64,000 nt of DNA, from positions 868,001 through 932,000 of the forward strand of contig JAIXMF010000008.1 in NCBI GenBank assembly GCA_025201365.1, written 5' to 3'. Source of the DNA: Syncephalis plumigaleata (taxonomy: Eukaryota > Zoopagomycota > Zoopagomycetes > Zoopagales > Piptocephalidaceae). Of this stretch, positions 13,504 through 25,733 are shown in pieces; within the stretch, counting starts at the first letter, position 1, and every line of letters begins with the position of its first letter. Position numbers and translations under genes: made by a program. Below the pieces are notes generated by a model that worked only from the letters and a program-made list of their open reading frames with translations, was not told where the DNA came from and did not search any database.

Positions 13504-14762
13504 CTATAAAGTGCGTGGTGGTAGTCCTTTTAGCGCGCGTATAGGAGATGTGCAAGCGAATGGATCCTTGACTAATGTGTACATCATTCGTACAAGGCGA
13601 AGCATTTCAGGAAGGGCTGGCCTTACATCAGATGGTAGTGACATTAAATCACCTGCTGGTTTCTTTCTTAAATCATAATAATCTAGTATTTTGATAAATT
13701 GGTTTAAATGTTTTACAGCGGCTGAATCGTCAAGTACATTGTCATTCTCAAAAGGACTCCAACTACTGAGGACAACAAACAAACCCAAAAACATTACCAT
13801 CGCAGTCTTAGGCTCCATACAGCTGTCGTATCTTTGGCGTGGATTTAGCGATAGATACTCTTGATCATTCAGGTTTATAGGTTGCCAGCCTTGCTCCTTT
13901 TTAAATATGCTTATTCTATCCAAATCAATGATCTTTGCACCAACTACATTGCGATTTGAATCTAGCTGCATCATGACATCTATATTCCATTGTTAGCACG
14001 TCTCATGATTATAAATGCTTACTTACTAGGGATAAGCGTATCATGATAAAGAATACCGGCATTGTGAAGGTACATCAAACCTACAAAACAATTAGTTAGC
14101 ATGTTATACGAATAATTATCATGATGCTTACCTTTAATAATATCAGGAAATATTCTGGCAACAGCAATATATGCCTGGGCATTGGTGCTTGCTTTGATGT
14201 AATCTTCTAGGATCACTCCCCCAATGAAGCTGTAAAGATGGCATACTACATCTGGGATCGCCATTAATCCGCCGGACCTTCAGTAAAGGCAAATCGATGC
14301 AAGGGATCCATGACATTTTCTCGACCTATTGCGTAGTCGTTTGTCAAACTATTCTTTGCAGTCATCAATGCCTATTTTATTTATATAGTGAGTAAGGCTA
14401 TTTGGATAACAGATCGACATACTTACATTGAATGCTTTTACTTCCTCCGATGTCTTGCCACATTTCATAAAAGCATCGTGGTGATGCCAATTTACTCGAG
14501 CAAAGCTAAGCTGATCACCATCTCCACCACCCCAGCGTATGTTCGACAGAAAAAGATTGTCCTTGTATTTTTCGACGTATTGCTTGGAAACGGTGGATTT
14601 AGTTTCACGACCTATAAACAGGTTAGCAGACATCGGATAGACTACATATGAAAGCTTGCCTTCTTGGAAAACAACCGCCAGCTGAATGAGCGCTGGGTAA
14701 CTGGGACAACAATGCTAAAGCACAAGTGCTAATAGCCAATGCAGAATGTGAAGTTATCGCAT
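13504..14762 (-). CDS. Divergent protein-kinase-like protein with probable signal peptide
   Basis: The spliced reading contains a kinase-like catalytic core: LMYLHNAGILYHDTLIPNVM fits the catalytic loop (HRDxxxxN), keeping Asp and Asn but with Leu in place of the usual Lys. AKIIDLDRI sits where the DFG motif belongs, keeping its first Asp and losing Gly. The Asn is restored only by splicing the intron at about 13981-14029, which supports the model. Upstream lie a Gly-rich loop (RWGGGDGD) and a Glu-containing helix (SEEVKAFN). The N-terminus reads as a signal peptide (ALAISTCALALLSQLPSAHS) joined through a very short 34-bp intron; an alternative start is MSANLFIGRE at 14633. Single-base corrections are needed near 14757, just after ATG 14762, and near 14265 (GPAD to MAIPDVV). 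Either a weak kinase or a pseudokinase, possibly secreted. The kinase fold is fairly sure, activity is not. Confidence 0.65.
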
Positions 14763-16558
14763 ATTGTTCGTTAAGATCTAAGAGAAAGAAGTGATGTATT
14801 TATTTGTGCGTGTAAATGAGAAGAGGATAGTGAGCTATTGACTTGTTCACGGCAAATGGCTGCTCATTTATAGGTGAGTAGTCGATGGTTGCGGCATTGA
14901 AGTGTTTTCAAACGTATAGCAAATAAACGAGCATGGAACGTTCGCCATGTGTAGTCGCTAATTATAGCATTGAATGACATTAGGGTACTGACTTTATTGC
15001 AAATCAGCATGGATAAAGGCCATAACAGATCTGAATACTATTAGGTTCTGATTATATTACGGCTAACGTGAATAAAATCCATAATAGTGCAATGAATTCA
15101 GATGCAATTGAAACGTGCATGATTGATATTGAAATGGAATGGAATTCGATTTAGTTTCATAATAGCCAATCACATGATGCATTGGTATGCAACTAGTAAC
15201 ATTAAAGCATTCGAGATAATAGACAAGTCATTGAATACGCACCAACTATGATGGCAATAACCATTAACCATTGTTTCTACTTGTAAGCCATGTGTCATTC
15301 AGTTATAATTCGTGATTCAAGTATTAGGTAGCAGTAGTGATCCATGTCAATGCACGCACGATCACATCAGATGATCAGTATCTATTGTGTTGTTCGATGA
15401 TTTGCTCGTTTCTTCTTACCATACTCATACCACTCCACTCCTACTATCTATTCTTCTCTCTGTTTGTCTACTCGTCCACTACTCTATTCATACACTCGTA
15501 TCTCTATTGTTTATTTGTATCTACTCGATAAGTGATGTATACGCGGTATTCACTCTATTCACTAGCTGCTGTTGCTGCTCCTCTTTCTTGTTCTGTCAAC
15601 TCTGTTTATTTGTTTGTTTGTTTGTATTCTGTAAACATATGTGCTCATTCGCTCTATTCACTCCTACTACTATCCATACTATTTGTCTCTCTGCTTCTAT
15701 TCTCATTCAGCCAATAAACACCGTATCAACTTCATACATATCATTGTATTCTCTACACTCTATTGAACATACTTTGCTTCCATGTCCTTTCTTTACTTTC
15801 TACTGTCATTTAGTATCATATAAACTGTGTATTGACAATATTAATCAATGCAATTGGGTTACTTTAACTGTTCAACCATTAGTGGATATAACCATGCTTA
15901 GTACGCTACATTATTAGAATGATCGTTGCATCAGTCTCGTTAATGTCACTTAATACCATATCAATAGATTACTAAATAATATCAATCAATCATAGTAGAA
16001 TAGCATTATAATCAATATATATATAGATATATATTCAATTATGCATTTACATCTGTCTTAAATCCCCTCCATAAGCTCTCTCAACAATAGTCAAAATACA
16101 TGCCTGTATATTAAACAACATTTATTTTTTACCTAACAAGTTGTAGTTATTTGCACTGCGCCAACTTACATTTGCATAATCCATATTTCACTATATGCCA
16201 GAATAATAGTTGCATAGTATGTATATAGATTCAATAAAGTAATAAAGAAACTAGCGAGGGTATAAATTTGATAAAAGTGTGTTCGTGAACCTATACTTAT
16301 TAGTGTCGGAGGCAATCTACAATCTCCAAAACATATTCCTTTTTTTCATCGTTCTACCAATTGTCTTTACGTACCTTAGTAGATCGATTTTTAAAAGAAG
16401 AATTTTCGTTGATTATCACCTTAAGCTTGTATATTGTAGTGACGTGCCTATTGCAGTTGATTTAACGCGTACGTATACCCGATCAATAATAGCGAGAGCG
16501 TAAATAGCAAAAAGAATCTATAACTAAAGGCTAACGAATAATCGCAAGCTAGATCAAC
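14763..16558. other. Intergenic region between divergent genes, with a long pyrimidine-rich tract
   Basis: No gene is supported in these 1.8 kb. From about 15405 to 15810 the plus strand is strongly pyrimidine-rich, with TTTG runs near 15605. The long open frames there are composition artefacts made of Leu, Ser, Cys and Tyr. The part from 16200 to 16558 should hold the Brr2 promoter and leader. I see no RNA gene. Confidence 0.5.
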
Positions 16559-19500
16559 ATGGCGGAACAATATGCCAAGCAGTCGCAATACCAGTATGCG
16601 GCCAATTCCAACTTAGTATTGGATCAGGATCGAAGTCGTATCCCACGTCGTGATAATGAACCAACGGGCGAGCCGGAGACGTTGGCCGGTCGTATTAATC
16701 CCAAGGAGATGGGTACGCGTGCGCAACGGGAAAAGCTACCGGTGACCGAGGAGAAGAAGCGTCGCGCGCAGGAGAAGCGTGATATTGAACAAGCACGACG
16801 TCGTAATCGTAAGGAAGAAACGTGAGTGATAATGATAGTAGTTGATTGCTATTCTGTCAAGTTGCTAAACGCTAACCCCTCAATATAGTCGTGGAGTAGG
16901 CGGTAATTATAGCTCGGTTATTGCTGCTACTGAAGATCTAGAAGGTCTAATCTATACGCCTCGTACCAAGGATACGCGTGATGCGTACGAGTTGATTTTA
17001 TCATTTGTACACGAGTATTTGCCCGATCAATCGCATGATACCATTCGTAGCGCGGCCGATGCGATATTGGAAACGTTGAAAACCGATAGTATGAAGGATT
17101 TCGATAAGAAGACGGCCGTTGACGAGCTATTTTCGCAGAAATTAACATCGGAGCGATTTGCTCAACTCATTAGTTAAGTAAGAAGATTACCGATTACGGT
17201 CAACAAGCGGATGCTGGTGCTACTGGCGACAGAGCAGATGCCATTGACGATGAACTTGGTATGGCCGTGGTATTCGAGGATGAAGATGAGGAGGATGAGA
17301 TTGGTGCGGGTTTCGGCGATGATGGCGATGTCGATTATGAAGTATACGGTAGTGATCAAGAAGACGAGGAAGTCGGCGAGGAAGAGAAGAGGAGGCGGCG
17401 GCAGCAGCGGCAACCTATAGTAATGGTGGTGTCGCGGAAGGTCAAGAAGGCGCTGCGATAGATGCTGCCAATACCACCGGCGAAGGAGTGGATGACAAAT
17501 CTACCGAGGCGGCGTTGAGGATGATGATGGATTCCGCACTGTTCTACGCCCTGATATGGTGGCCAAATCAAAGCAGACACGTCGATTAGGAGCGGCTGCC
17601 GGTGCACGACAACGGAATCAAGCGGCGGTTAGCACGAATGGCACGATTGGTATACGATCCACTAGTCAACGAGAATCGGATTTCGCAGCTCGTGACATTG
17701 ACGCATTCTGGCTTCAGCGTCTTGTCGGTAGTCATTACACGGATCCGTTGATTGCGCAGGACAAGTCTAGCCACGCTATGCAATTGTTGTCGGACGATGC
17801 ACTTACGACGCGCGATCGTGAAAATGAACTGATGCAACTATTCGATTACGACAAATTCGAATTGGTCCAAGTGTTAACGCGTAATCGTGATCTAATCGTG
17901 TGGTGTACTCGATTGGCGCGTGCCGGTGCCGATGGGCCTGAACGACAAGCGATAGAAACTGAAATGCGTCAGCGTGAACTTGACTGGATACTACGCGCGT
18001 TACAAGGCGAGGAAGCCACCGCCAAGGAGGAGATGGACGATGGTAGTGCCATGGATGTAGACAAAGCGACGACAACGACGACGACGACAACAACTGCAGC
18101 TAAAGCGGCCGCTGCACCATCCGAAGCACCTAAAGCGGAAGGCACTGCACCACAGCGACAACTGGATCTTGAATCGTTAACCTTCCAGCAAGGCGGACAT
18201 CTCATGTCGAATAAGCAGTGTAAACTACCCGAGGGCAGTTTCAAGCGATTGAAGAAGGGCTACGAGGAGATTCACGTGCCGGCATTAAAGGCGAAACCCA
18301 TGGCGGCCGACGAACGACTAGTACCGATCAAAGAGCTACCGGAATGGGCGCAGATAGCGTTCAAGAATGCCGATAAGCTGAATCGTATTCAAAGTCGCGT
18401 ATATCCTATTGCATTCGGTGCCGACGATAATATGTTGCTATGTGCACCTACTGGTGCAGGTAAGGTAAGTTTCGTTCAGTATCATTCATACGTTATAATA
18501 GCAACTGTGGCTAACTAGTGCATCAACCATAGACGAATTGTGCCATGTTAACCATGCTACGCGAGATTAGTCATCATCGTGATCCCGATACCGGCACCAT
18601 TGATTTAAGCGCGTTCAAGATTGTTTATGTAGCGCCGATGAAAGCGCTAGTACAAGAGATGGTTGGCAATTTCGGTACACGTCTCGCGCCATTTGGCATT
18701 CAAGTTGCGGAACTGACCGGCGATCGACAATTGACGAAACAACAAATAGCGGATACGCAAGTGATCGTTACCACACCGGAGAAATGGGATATCATTACGC
18801 GTAAAGCGAGCGATCGTAGCTATACGAATCTAGTACGACTGGTGATTATCGACGAGATTCACTTGTTACACGACGATCGTGGTCCCGTACTCGAGAGTCT
18901 AGTGGCACGTAGTATACGCGGCGTGGAACAAACCCGTCAGCCTGTACGTCTAGTCGGTCTTAGCGCCACCCTACCTAATTACGCGGATGTTGCCGCGTTT
19001 CTACGCGTTGACCCAGACCGCGGTCTATTCCACTTCGATAGTAGCTACCGTCCGTGTCCGCTTAAGCAGGAATACGTGGCTATCACGGAGCGTAAAGCGA
19101 TCAAACGATACCAAGCGATGAACGAGGTCACCTACGAGAAAGTCATGGAATACGCCGGTAAACATCAAGTGCTTATATTCACGCATTCACGTAAGGAAAC
19201 GGCACGTACCGCGAAATGGATTAGAGATGCAGCGATCGAACGCGACACGATTGGTCAGTTCCTACGTCAAGACTCGGCGGTACGTGAGATTCTACAATCG
19301 GAGGCGGCCACCGCTAAAGACGCGAACCTACAAGATCTACTACCGTATGGTTTCGCCATTCATCACGCCGGTATGACGCGAGTTGATCGTACCTTGGTGG
19401 AAGATCTATTTGGTGACGGCCACGTACAAGTGCTCATCTCCACGGCTACACTCGCGTGGGGTGTCAACCTACCGGCGCACACGGTCATCATTAAGGGCAC

Positions 19501-22500
19501 GCAGATCTACTCGCCCGAGAAGGGTCGCTGGGTCGAATTGAGCCCGCAAGACGTGTTGCAAATGTTGGGACGTGCCGGTAGACCGCAACACGACACGTAC
19601 GGCGAGGGTATCATTATCACTTCACAGCAGGAGGTGCAGTTCTATTTGAGTTTACTCAATCAGCAACTACCGATCGAGAGTCAGCTTGTGTCGCGTTTAG
19701 CGGATTCGCTCAATGCAGAGATCGTTATGGGCACGGTTCGTAATCGAGATGAAGCCGTACAATGGCTGGGCTACACCTATTTATACATTCGTATGCTGCG
19801 TAATGGCTCGCTCTACGGCATATCACCCGAGGAAGCGGCCGCCGATCCCTATCTTGAACAACGACGCGCGGATCTTGTTCATGCTGCCGCCACTCAACTG
19901 GATCGATCGCAATTGGTGAGGTACGATCGTAAAACGGGTAAATTGCAGACCACCGAGTTAGGTCGTATCGCCGCTCATTACTACATCTCCCATGGCTCGA
20001 TGGCGAATTACAATCAACATTTACGACCGCAAATATCGCAAATGGAACTGTTCCGCATATTCGCGTTATCCGAGGAATTCCGTTACATTCCCGTGCGAGA
20101 GGAGGAAAAGCTGGAATTGTCAAAGTTGCTGGAACGCGTTCCTGTCCCGGTGAAGGAGGGTATCGAGGAACCGACCGCCAAGGTGAACGTACTACTACAA
20201 GCGTATATATCTCAATTGAAGCTGGAAGGATTCGCGCTAGTGGCCGACATGGTGTATATCACGCAAAGTGCCGGTCGACTATTACGTGCACTATTCGAGA
20301 TATGTTTAAGACGCGGCTGGGCCCAACTTGCCAGGCGTGCCCTCGACATTTGCAAGATGGTCGAGAAACGACAATGGCTGTCCATGTCGCCATTACGACA
20401 ATTCAAGCATATTCCATCCGAGTTGATACGGAAGCTGGAGCGTAAAGAGTTCCCCTGGGAGCGAATGCAAGATCTAACGATCGAGGAACTGGAGCAGCTC
20501 GTTAACGTGCCACGCGCAGGTCGTACGCTTCATCGCGCTATTCATCAATTGCCACGTCTCGAATTGCAAGCGCACGTACAACCGGTGACTCGTTCCTTAC
20601 TACGCGTGGAACTCACCATCACTCCCGATTTCCAATGGGATGAAAAGATTCACGGTACTGCCGAGGCATTCTGGATACTGGCGGAAGATGCCGATGGCGA
20701 GATTATCCTTTATCAGGACATCTTCCTATTGAAGCAACGCTACGCGGAAGAGGATCACACCGTCACATTTACCGTGCCACTATTCGAACCGATGCCGCCC
20801 AACTATTTCATCTCTCTAGTGTCGGATCGATGGCTACGCTCCGAGTCGCGTTTACCGGTGTCGTTTAAACGACTCATTCTACCGGAGAAATACGCGCCAC
20901 ACACGGAACTATTGGATCTACAGCCGTTACCGGTGTCGGCCTTGCGCGACCCCACCTATGAAGCCATCTACGCGGGCTGGGTGAACCATTTCAATCCGGT
21001 GCAAACGCAAACGTTCAACGCGCTCTACGGCACCGATGCCAACATTCTCATTGGTGCTGCGGCGGGTAGTGGCAAGACGGTAGCCGCTGAATTCGCTCTA
21101 CTACGCCTGTGGAAACGTAATGGCGGACGTTGCGTGTACGTGGCACCTGTACAAGCACTGGTTGACGCGCGTGTACGCGAATGGCGTCGTCGATTCGCCA
21201 GTCTCGACAAGCAAGTGGTTGCGCTAACCGGTGAAACGACGGCCGATTTGAAACTACTAGAGCAAGGCGACATTATCGGATGCACTCCCGAGCAATGGGA
21301 TGTTATCTCGCGTCGTTGGCGCCAACGTAAACTGGTGCAAACCGTCGGTTTATTCCTAGCGGACGAGATCCATCTAATGGGCGGCGATCGTGCCGGTCCC
21401 ACCTACGAAGTGATCGTGTCACGTATGCGTTACATTGCCGCACAAACCGGGCAAGCCATTCGTATTGTGGCGTTGGGCGCCTCCATGGCTAATGCGCGCG
21501 ATATCGCCGAATGGATAGGTGCATCAACGCAGCACACCTTTAACTTCCATCCGATGGTACGCCCTGTACCATTAGAGGTACATCTACAAAGCTATGCCGT
21601 GCCGCATTTCCCCTCGTTAATGCTCGCCATGACACGTCCGGTGTATCAAGCCATCCTGCAATCGTCGTCCACGAATCGACCCGCTCTCGTATTCGTGCCA
21701 TCACGCAAGCAGTGTCGATTAACCGCTGCCGATCTACTCATGTACGCGGCGGCCGACGAGGAGCCCGATCGATTCCTTGGCTGCAAGCGGGATGAGCTAA
21801 AGGTACATCTAGCGCAAGTGACGGATGCTACACTCGCTGCCACTCTAGAGCACGGTATTGGCTATTACCATGAAGCATTGGTCGATAAGGATAAGCGTAT
21901 CGTGGAACGACTCTACACGGCCGGCGCCCTTCAAGTGTTGGTGGCGAGCAAGGACACCTGCTGGGGCATGTCACTGGCCGCCTATCTAGTGATCGTCATG
22001 GGCACGCAATCCTACCTGGGACGCGAGCATCGTTACGTCGACTATCCCATGGCGGACGTGCTGCAAATGATGGGACGTGCTTGTCGTACCGGCCAGGACA
22101 CCGGTCGTTGCATTCTCATGTGTCAGACGGCCAAGAAGGAATTCTACAAAAAGTTCCTACACGAGGCCCTGCCCATCGAATCGCATCTCGATCACTTCCT
22201 GCACGATCACTTCAATGCCGAGATTGTCACGCGTACCATCGAAAGTAAACAGGACGCCGTCGACTGGCTCACTTGGACCTTCCTGTATCGTCGTATGACG
22301 CGTAATCCCAATTACTATGGATTGCAAGGAGTTACACATCGACATCTATCGGATCATCTATCGGAATTGGTCGAGACAACTCTCAATGATCTGGTGACCG
22401 CACGTTGTATTAGTGTCGAGGAGGAGGACGACGAGGAGATTACACCATTGAACTTGGGCATGATCGCCGCTTACTACAACATTCATTATGCCACGGTGGA

Positions 22501-23534
22501 AATGTTCGGCGCATCATTGAAGGCCACCAGTAAATTACGCGGTCTATTGGAGATCATATCGGCAGCATCGGAATTCGAGTCGCTACCATTGCGACACCAT
22601 GAAGTGACAGTGTTACAACGTCTACAGGATAGATTACCGGTAAAGTTGACGGCCAAGCGTCTTGACACACCGGCTAGCAAGGCGAATCTACTATTGCAAG
22701 CGCATTTCTCGCGTCTAGAATTACCGGCCGATCTGGCTGGCGATCAACGTGTCATACTGGAGCGCGTTACACCACTATTACAAGCATGCGTGGATGTTAT
22801 ATCAAGTCAAGGCTGGCTATCACCAGCTTTAGCCGCCATGGAATTATCGCAAATGTGTGTGCAAGCACAATGGGACACCGAATCACCACTACGTCAACTG
22901 CCATTCTTTACGCAGGAACGCGTGAAACGATGCGAGCAAGCCGGTGTCGAATTGATTTCGATGTGGCCGATCTATCGATAAGAAACGTAACACTTTATTA
23001 CAATTGAATGAGGATCAAATGAGATCAGTGGCACGATTTGTTAATCGTTATCCAAGCATTGAAATGGAATATCAATTGGATCTAGGAGAAGATGACGACG
23101 ACGACGAAGATGAAGATAATAAGAAATCCGGTAGAGCTCGTGCTGGACAACCTTGTCACTGTGTTATTCAATTGAATCGTGAAATGGACGATGAAGAAGC
23201 GACTACCGTTGGTCCGGTGATCGCGCCCTTCTTCCCTAAAACGAAGGACGAAGGCTGGTGGTTAGTCATGGGCGATCCATCCGATCAAACGCTCGTCGCT
23301 ATTAAACGCGTTACACTACAACGATCACTTACGGTACGACTTGAGTTTACGCCACATCGTGCCGGTCCACTCGCCTACAAGTTGTACTTTATATGCGATG
23401 CCTACCTAGGATGTGATCAAGAATACGATATTGAATTGGTAGCCGATGAAGCATTGGAGGAAACATCTAGTGAAGAAGAAGAAGACGACGATGATGAAGA
23501 TGAAGATACCGAAATGAAAGATGCCGATGAATGA
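16559..23534 (+). CDS. BRR2: U5 snRNP ATP-dependent RNA helicase Brr2 (SNRNP200)
   Basis: Brr2 unwinds U4/U6 to activate the spliceosome. The N-terminus ([20 protein letters not shown]) matches the family start. The helicase-locking region KKITDYG and the segment [11 protein letters not shown] follow, then two Ski2-like cassettes each with a Sec63 domain. Cassette 1 has [21 protein letters not shown] and [12 protein letters not shown]. Cassette 2 has [19 protein letters not shown] and [10 protein letters not shown], a degenerate set as expected for the pseudo-active second cassette. The last domain ends [16 protein letters not shown] plus an acidic tail. Introns lie at about 16822-16888 and about 18464-18532; the second splits the Walker A motif between GAGK and TN. 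Family length (about 2,130 residues) is kept if five missing single bases are allowed: near 17175, 17389, 17516, 22953 and 22976. Between 17.5 and 22.95 kb the frame is clean. GC and codon use are richer than in the neighbours, as for a highly expressed gene. Confidence 0.95.
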
Positions 23535-23625
23535 ACAAACAAATAAAAGTCTAATAGTTCATTTTAATACGCGTTGTTTTAATCAATAAAATCATTATTC
23601 GTTCTACAGCTCTTATCATATCATA

Positions 23626-24757
23626 TCATATCATATGTTCACGTAAATGTTGGCTTGATCCCATTTGAGTCAATTGCCAGCCAAATGTATCCACCGGCAA
23701 TGTCATCGATCGACTTAGTCGACACACGGCACAATACGAGACGCTATAGCCGAGTAAGGGTGCGCCACAACCCACCTCCATCGCAGTTAACACCCAACGA
23801 CCATGTGTGACGATGATAACATTCCATGCAGTATTCGCGGTATCAGTCATGATCGGTGGCACCAGTCCTAGATCAATACGACGTGGTCCGTGTGGATATA
23901 AAGGAAATGGCGATGATTTACCATTGTGATGGTGATGATGATCAATAATACACTGATTATATAGACGAGATAATCGACCATCCGATGCACGCATCCTTAA
24001 TTGATCCAATGTTAAGCGTACACGATCACGCAGCTGTCCTAATGATTCCGAGTAGACGGGCAGTTGATCTGCAATCAAATCGGATGTCTCGCCCGTAAAT
24101 AAATGAGGATGTCGTTGTTGTGCCTCGCTAATCAGCGTATCCGGTACAGGATCATCATAGTACACTTCAGAGTGCCATTCTGCCAATACTGGATCTATTG
24201 CCAATGCTACTCTATGTTGATTAAGGGTGCTATCGCTAGCTTGTAGTCCTATGGCAATTTGTTGCGCAGTCTGTATACATCGTTTGAATGGCGAACATAG
24301 AATCAAATAGCGTGATTGCAATGATGTCGATGAATCAATGTCTATCCACTGGATGATATGTCATGACTATAAGTTGAAGGTATTGTAGTATTAGTAGTAG
24401 TATTGGTATTAGCAGCAGTAGTAGTAGTAGTAGAAGGCGACCTAGGAATGGTAGACGAGTTGGTTGTACAGGTGAATAACTTAATTGATGTGCCGGTGGT
24501 AATGATCGTAAATAGTCACCGGTACGCCTAGCTTGTAGCATACCAAGTTCAGTTAGAGGTGGATCATACGGCGCACGCCGACCAGCTGGAGTTAATGCCC
24601 AGTGAGTATCCACATGATCGTATCGTTCACCGTGACGCACCACCCATACATTAAGCGGTGGAGGTGGAGCAGGTGTAGCGCTATCCATAATAGCGGAAGA
24701 AGTAGACAAAGTGGAAGTTGAAGTATCGCTATGAATAGAATTACGAGTAGTAGTCAT
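23626..24757 (-). CDS. Histidine phosphatase superfamily protein (phosphoglycerate-mutase-like)
   Basis: The catalytic signature VVRHGERYDHVD near residue 40 carries the phospho-accepting His in RHGE. It is followed by LTELGMLQARRTGDYLRSLP, the second motif LILCSPFKRCIQTAQQIA after the intron, and a late VIIVTHGRWVLTAM with the second catalytic His. This arrangement fits branch-1 enzymes of the UBASH3/Tfc7 kind rather than glycolytic mutase, because a long insert stands between the RHG and the SPFKRC blocks. A Ser/Thr-rich leader of about 30 residues precedes it. One intron of about 120 bp, rich in CTA repeats, lies at about 24340-24460; its exact borders are unsure. The gene ends tail to tail with Brr2, about 90 bp apart. 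Substrate unknown. Confidence 0.75.
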
Positions 24758-25698
24758 TACGTAGAATGAAATAAAATAGAATACTTATAATATATATACT
24801 ACGAATACCGTAGCTAATCAATTACTTGCTTGCTTGCTTGCTTACCAGTTAGAATATTGGCAATACGAGAACGAGGCTATTAGTGTCGGAATTAAACAAT
24901 GCCGCTCATGTCGTACTTCATAATTATTTATTCACTTTCTTTTTTTCTATAGGTATAATAATTCTATGTATTTGTATTCATATCATTATTGATAGTAAGC
25001 ATGTCTTTCAAACGATGTTAATTATTAATATGATAAATATAATGGATTATCGCAATAGGATAACTGTATTCTAACATTGCTAGTATGACTTGTAATAAAA
25101 TAAATCAATACATTGAGTAGTAGGACGAGGAGTGACTAGTGTAAACCAGTATAGATTAATGGTCAGTATAAGGCTAATGAAAAAAGTAAAGCTGAATGAT
25201 ATCAAGTCGACTTGAGTTGTCTTCCTTTCCTTACAACAATACTGTCGAAAACATTTATTAATTACTTCAAGTAAGTAGCATAGCTGTGAGATGATAAGGT
25301 ATGTTCATATGATCGTAAACATCATAGATAACTTGTATATGAGAAAGTGAAAATGAAAGACTACAAACAATAGCCTTGTAAACGATTGAATAGTCAACTA
25401 TCAAGTCTACCTTAAGCATAAATTGAGCAAATTAACTTTAGTCTCCCTCGGACAAAGATGAAAATACGCAACTATCATATCGCGGTAATGCAGGCCATTG
25501 ATTGGTATTTGACCTACCTTGACTAGATTAATCTATGAATAACTGCGATGCACGTCAGTTCGAGGAGCGAGTAAACCAATTAGACAATTGATAAACTATA
25601 CAATGGCATCATCATTACGTCAATGAGCGATATACAGAATGCCTTGTCGCTCTAGTTAACCGCCTTAGCAAATATGCTTGTTCATCTCTCTTCACCTA

Positions 25699-25733
<35 letters not shown>

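Noticed and set aside
15387-15917. A plus-strand open frame of 176 codons
   Set aside because: It is a pyrimidine-rich tract read as Leu, Ser, Cys and Tyr, has no conserved motif, and two other frames are open over the same bases.
16279-16503. A 74-codon hydrophobic open frame upstream of Brr2
   Set aside because: It lies where the Brr2 promoter should be, shows no splice support or known motif, and is AT-rich chance sequence.
17586-22680. Several minus-strand frames of 60-130 codons across Brr2
   Set aside because: They arise from the GC-richer codon use of Brr2 on the other strand and have no matches to known domains.
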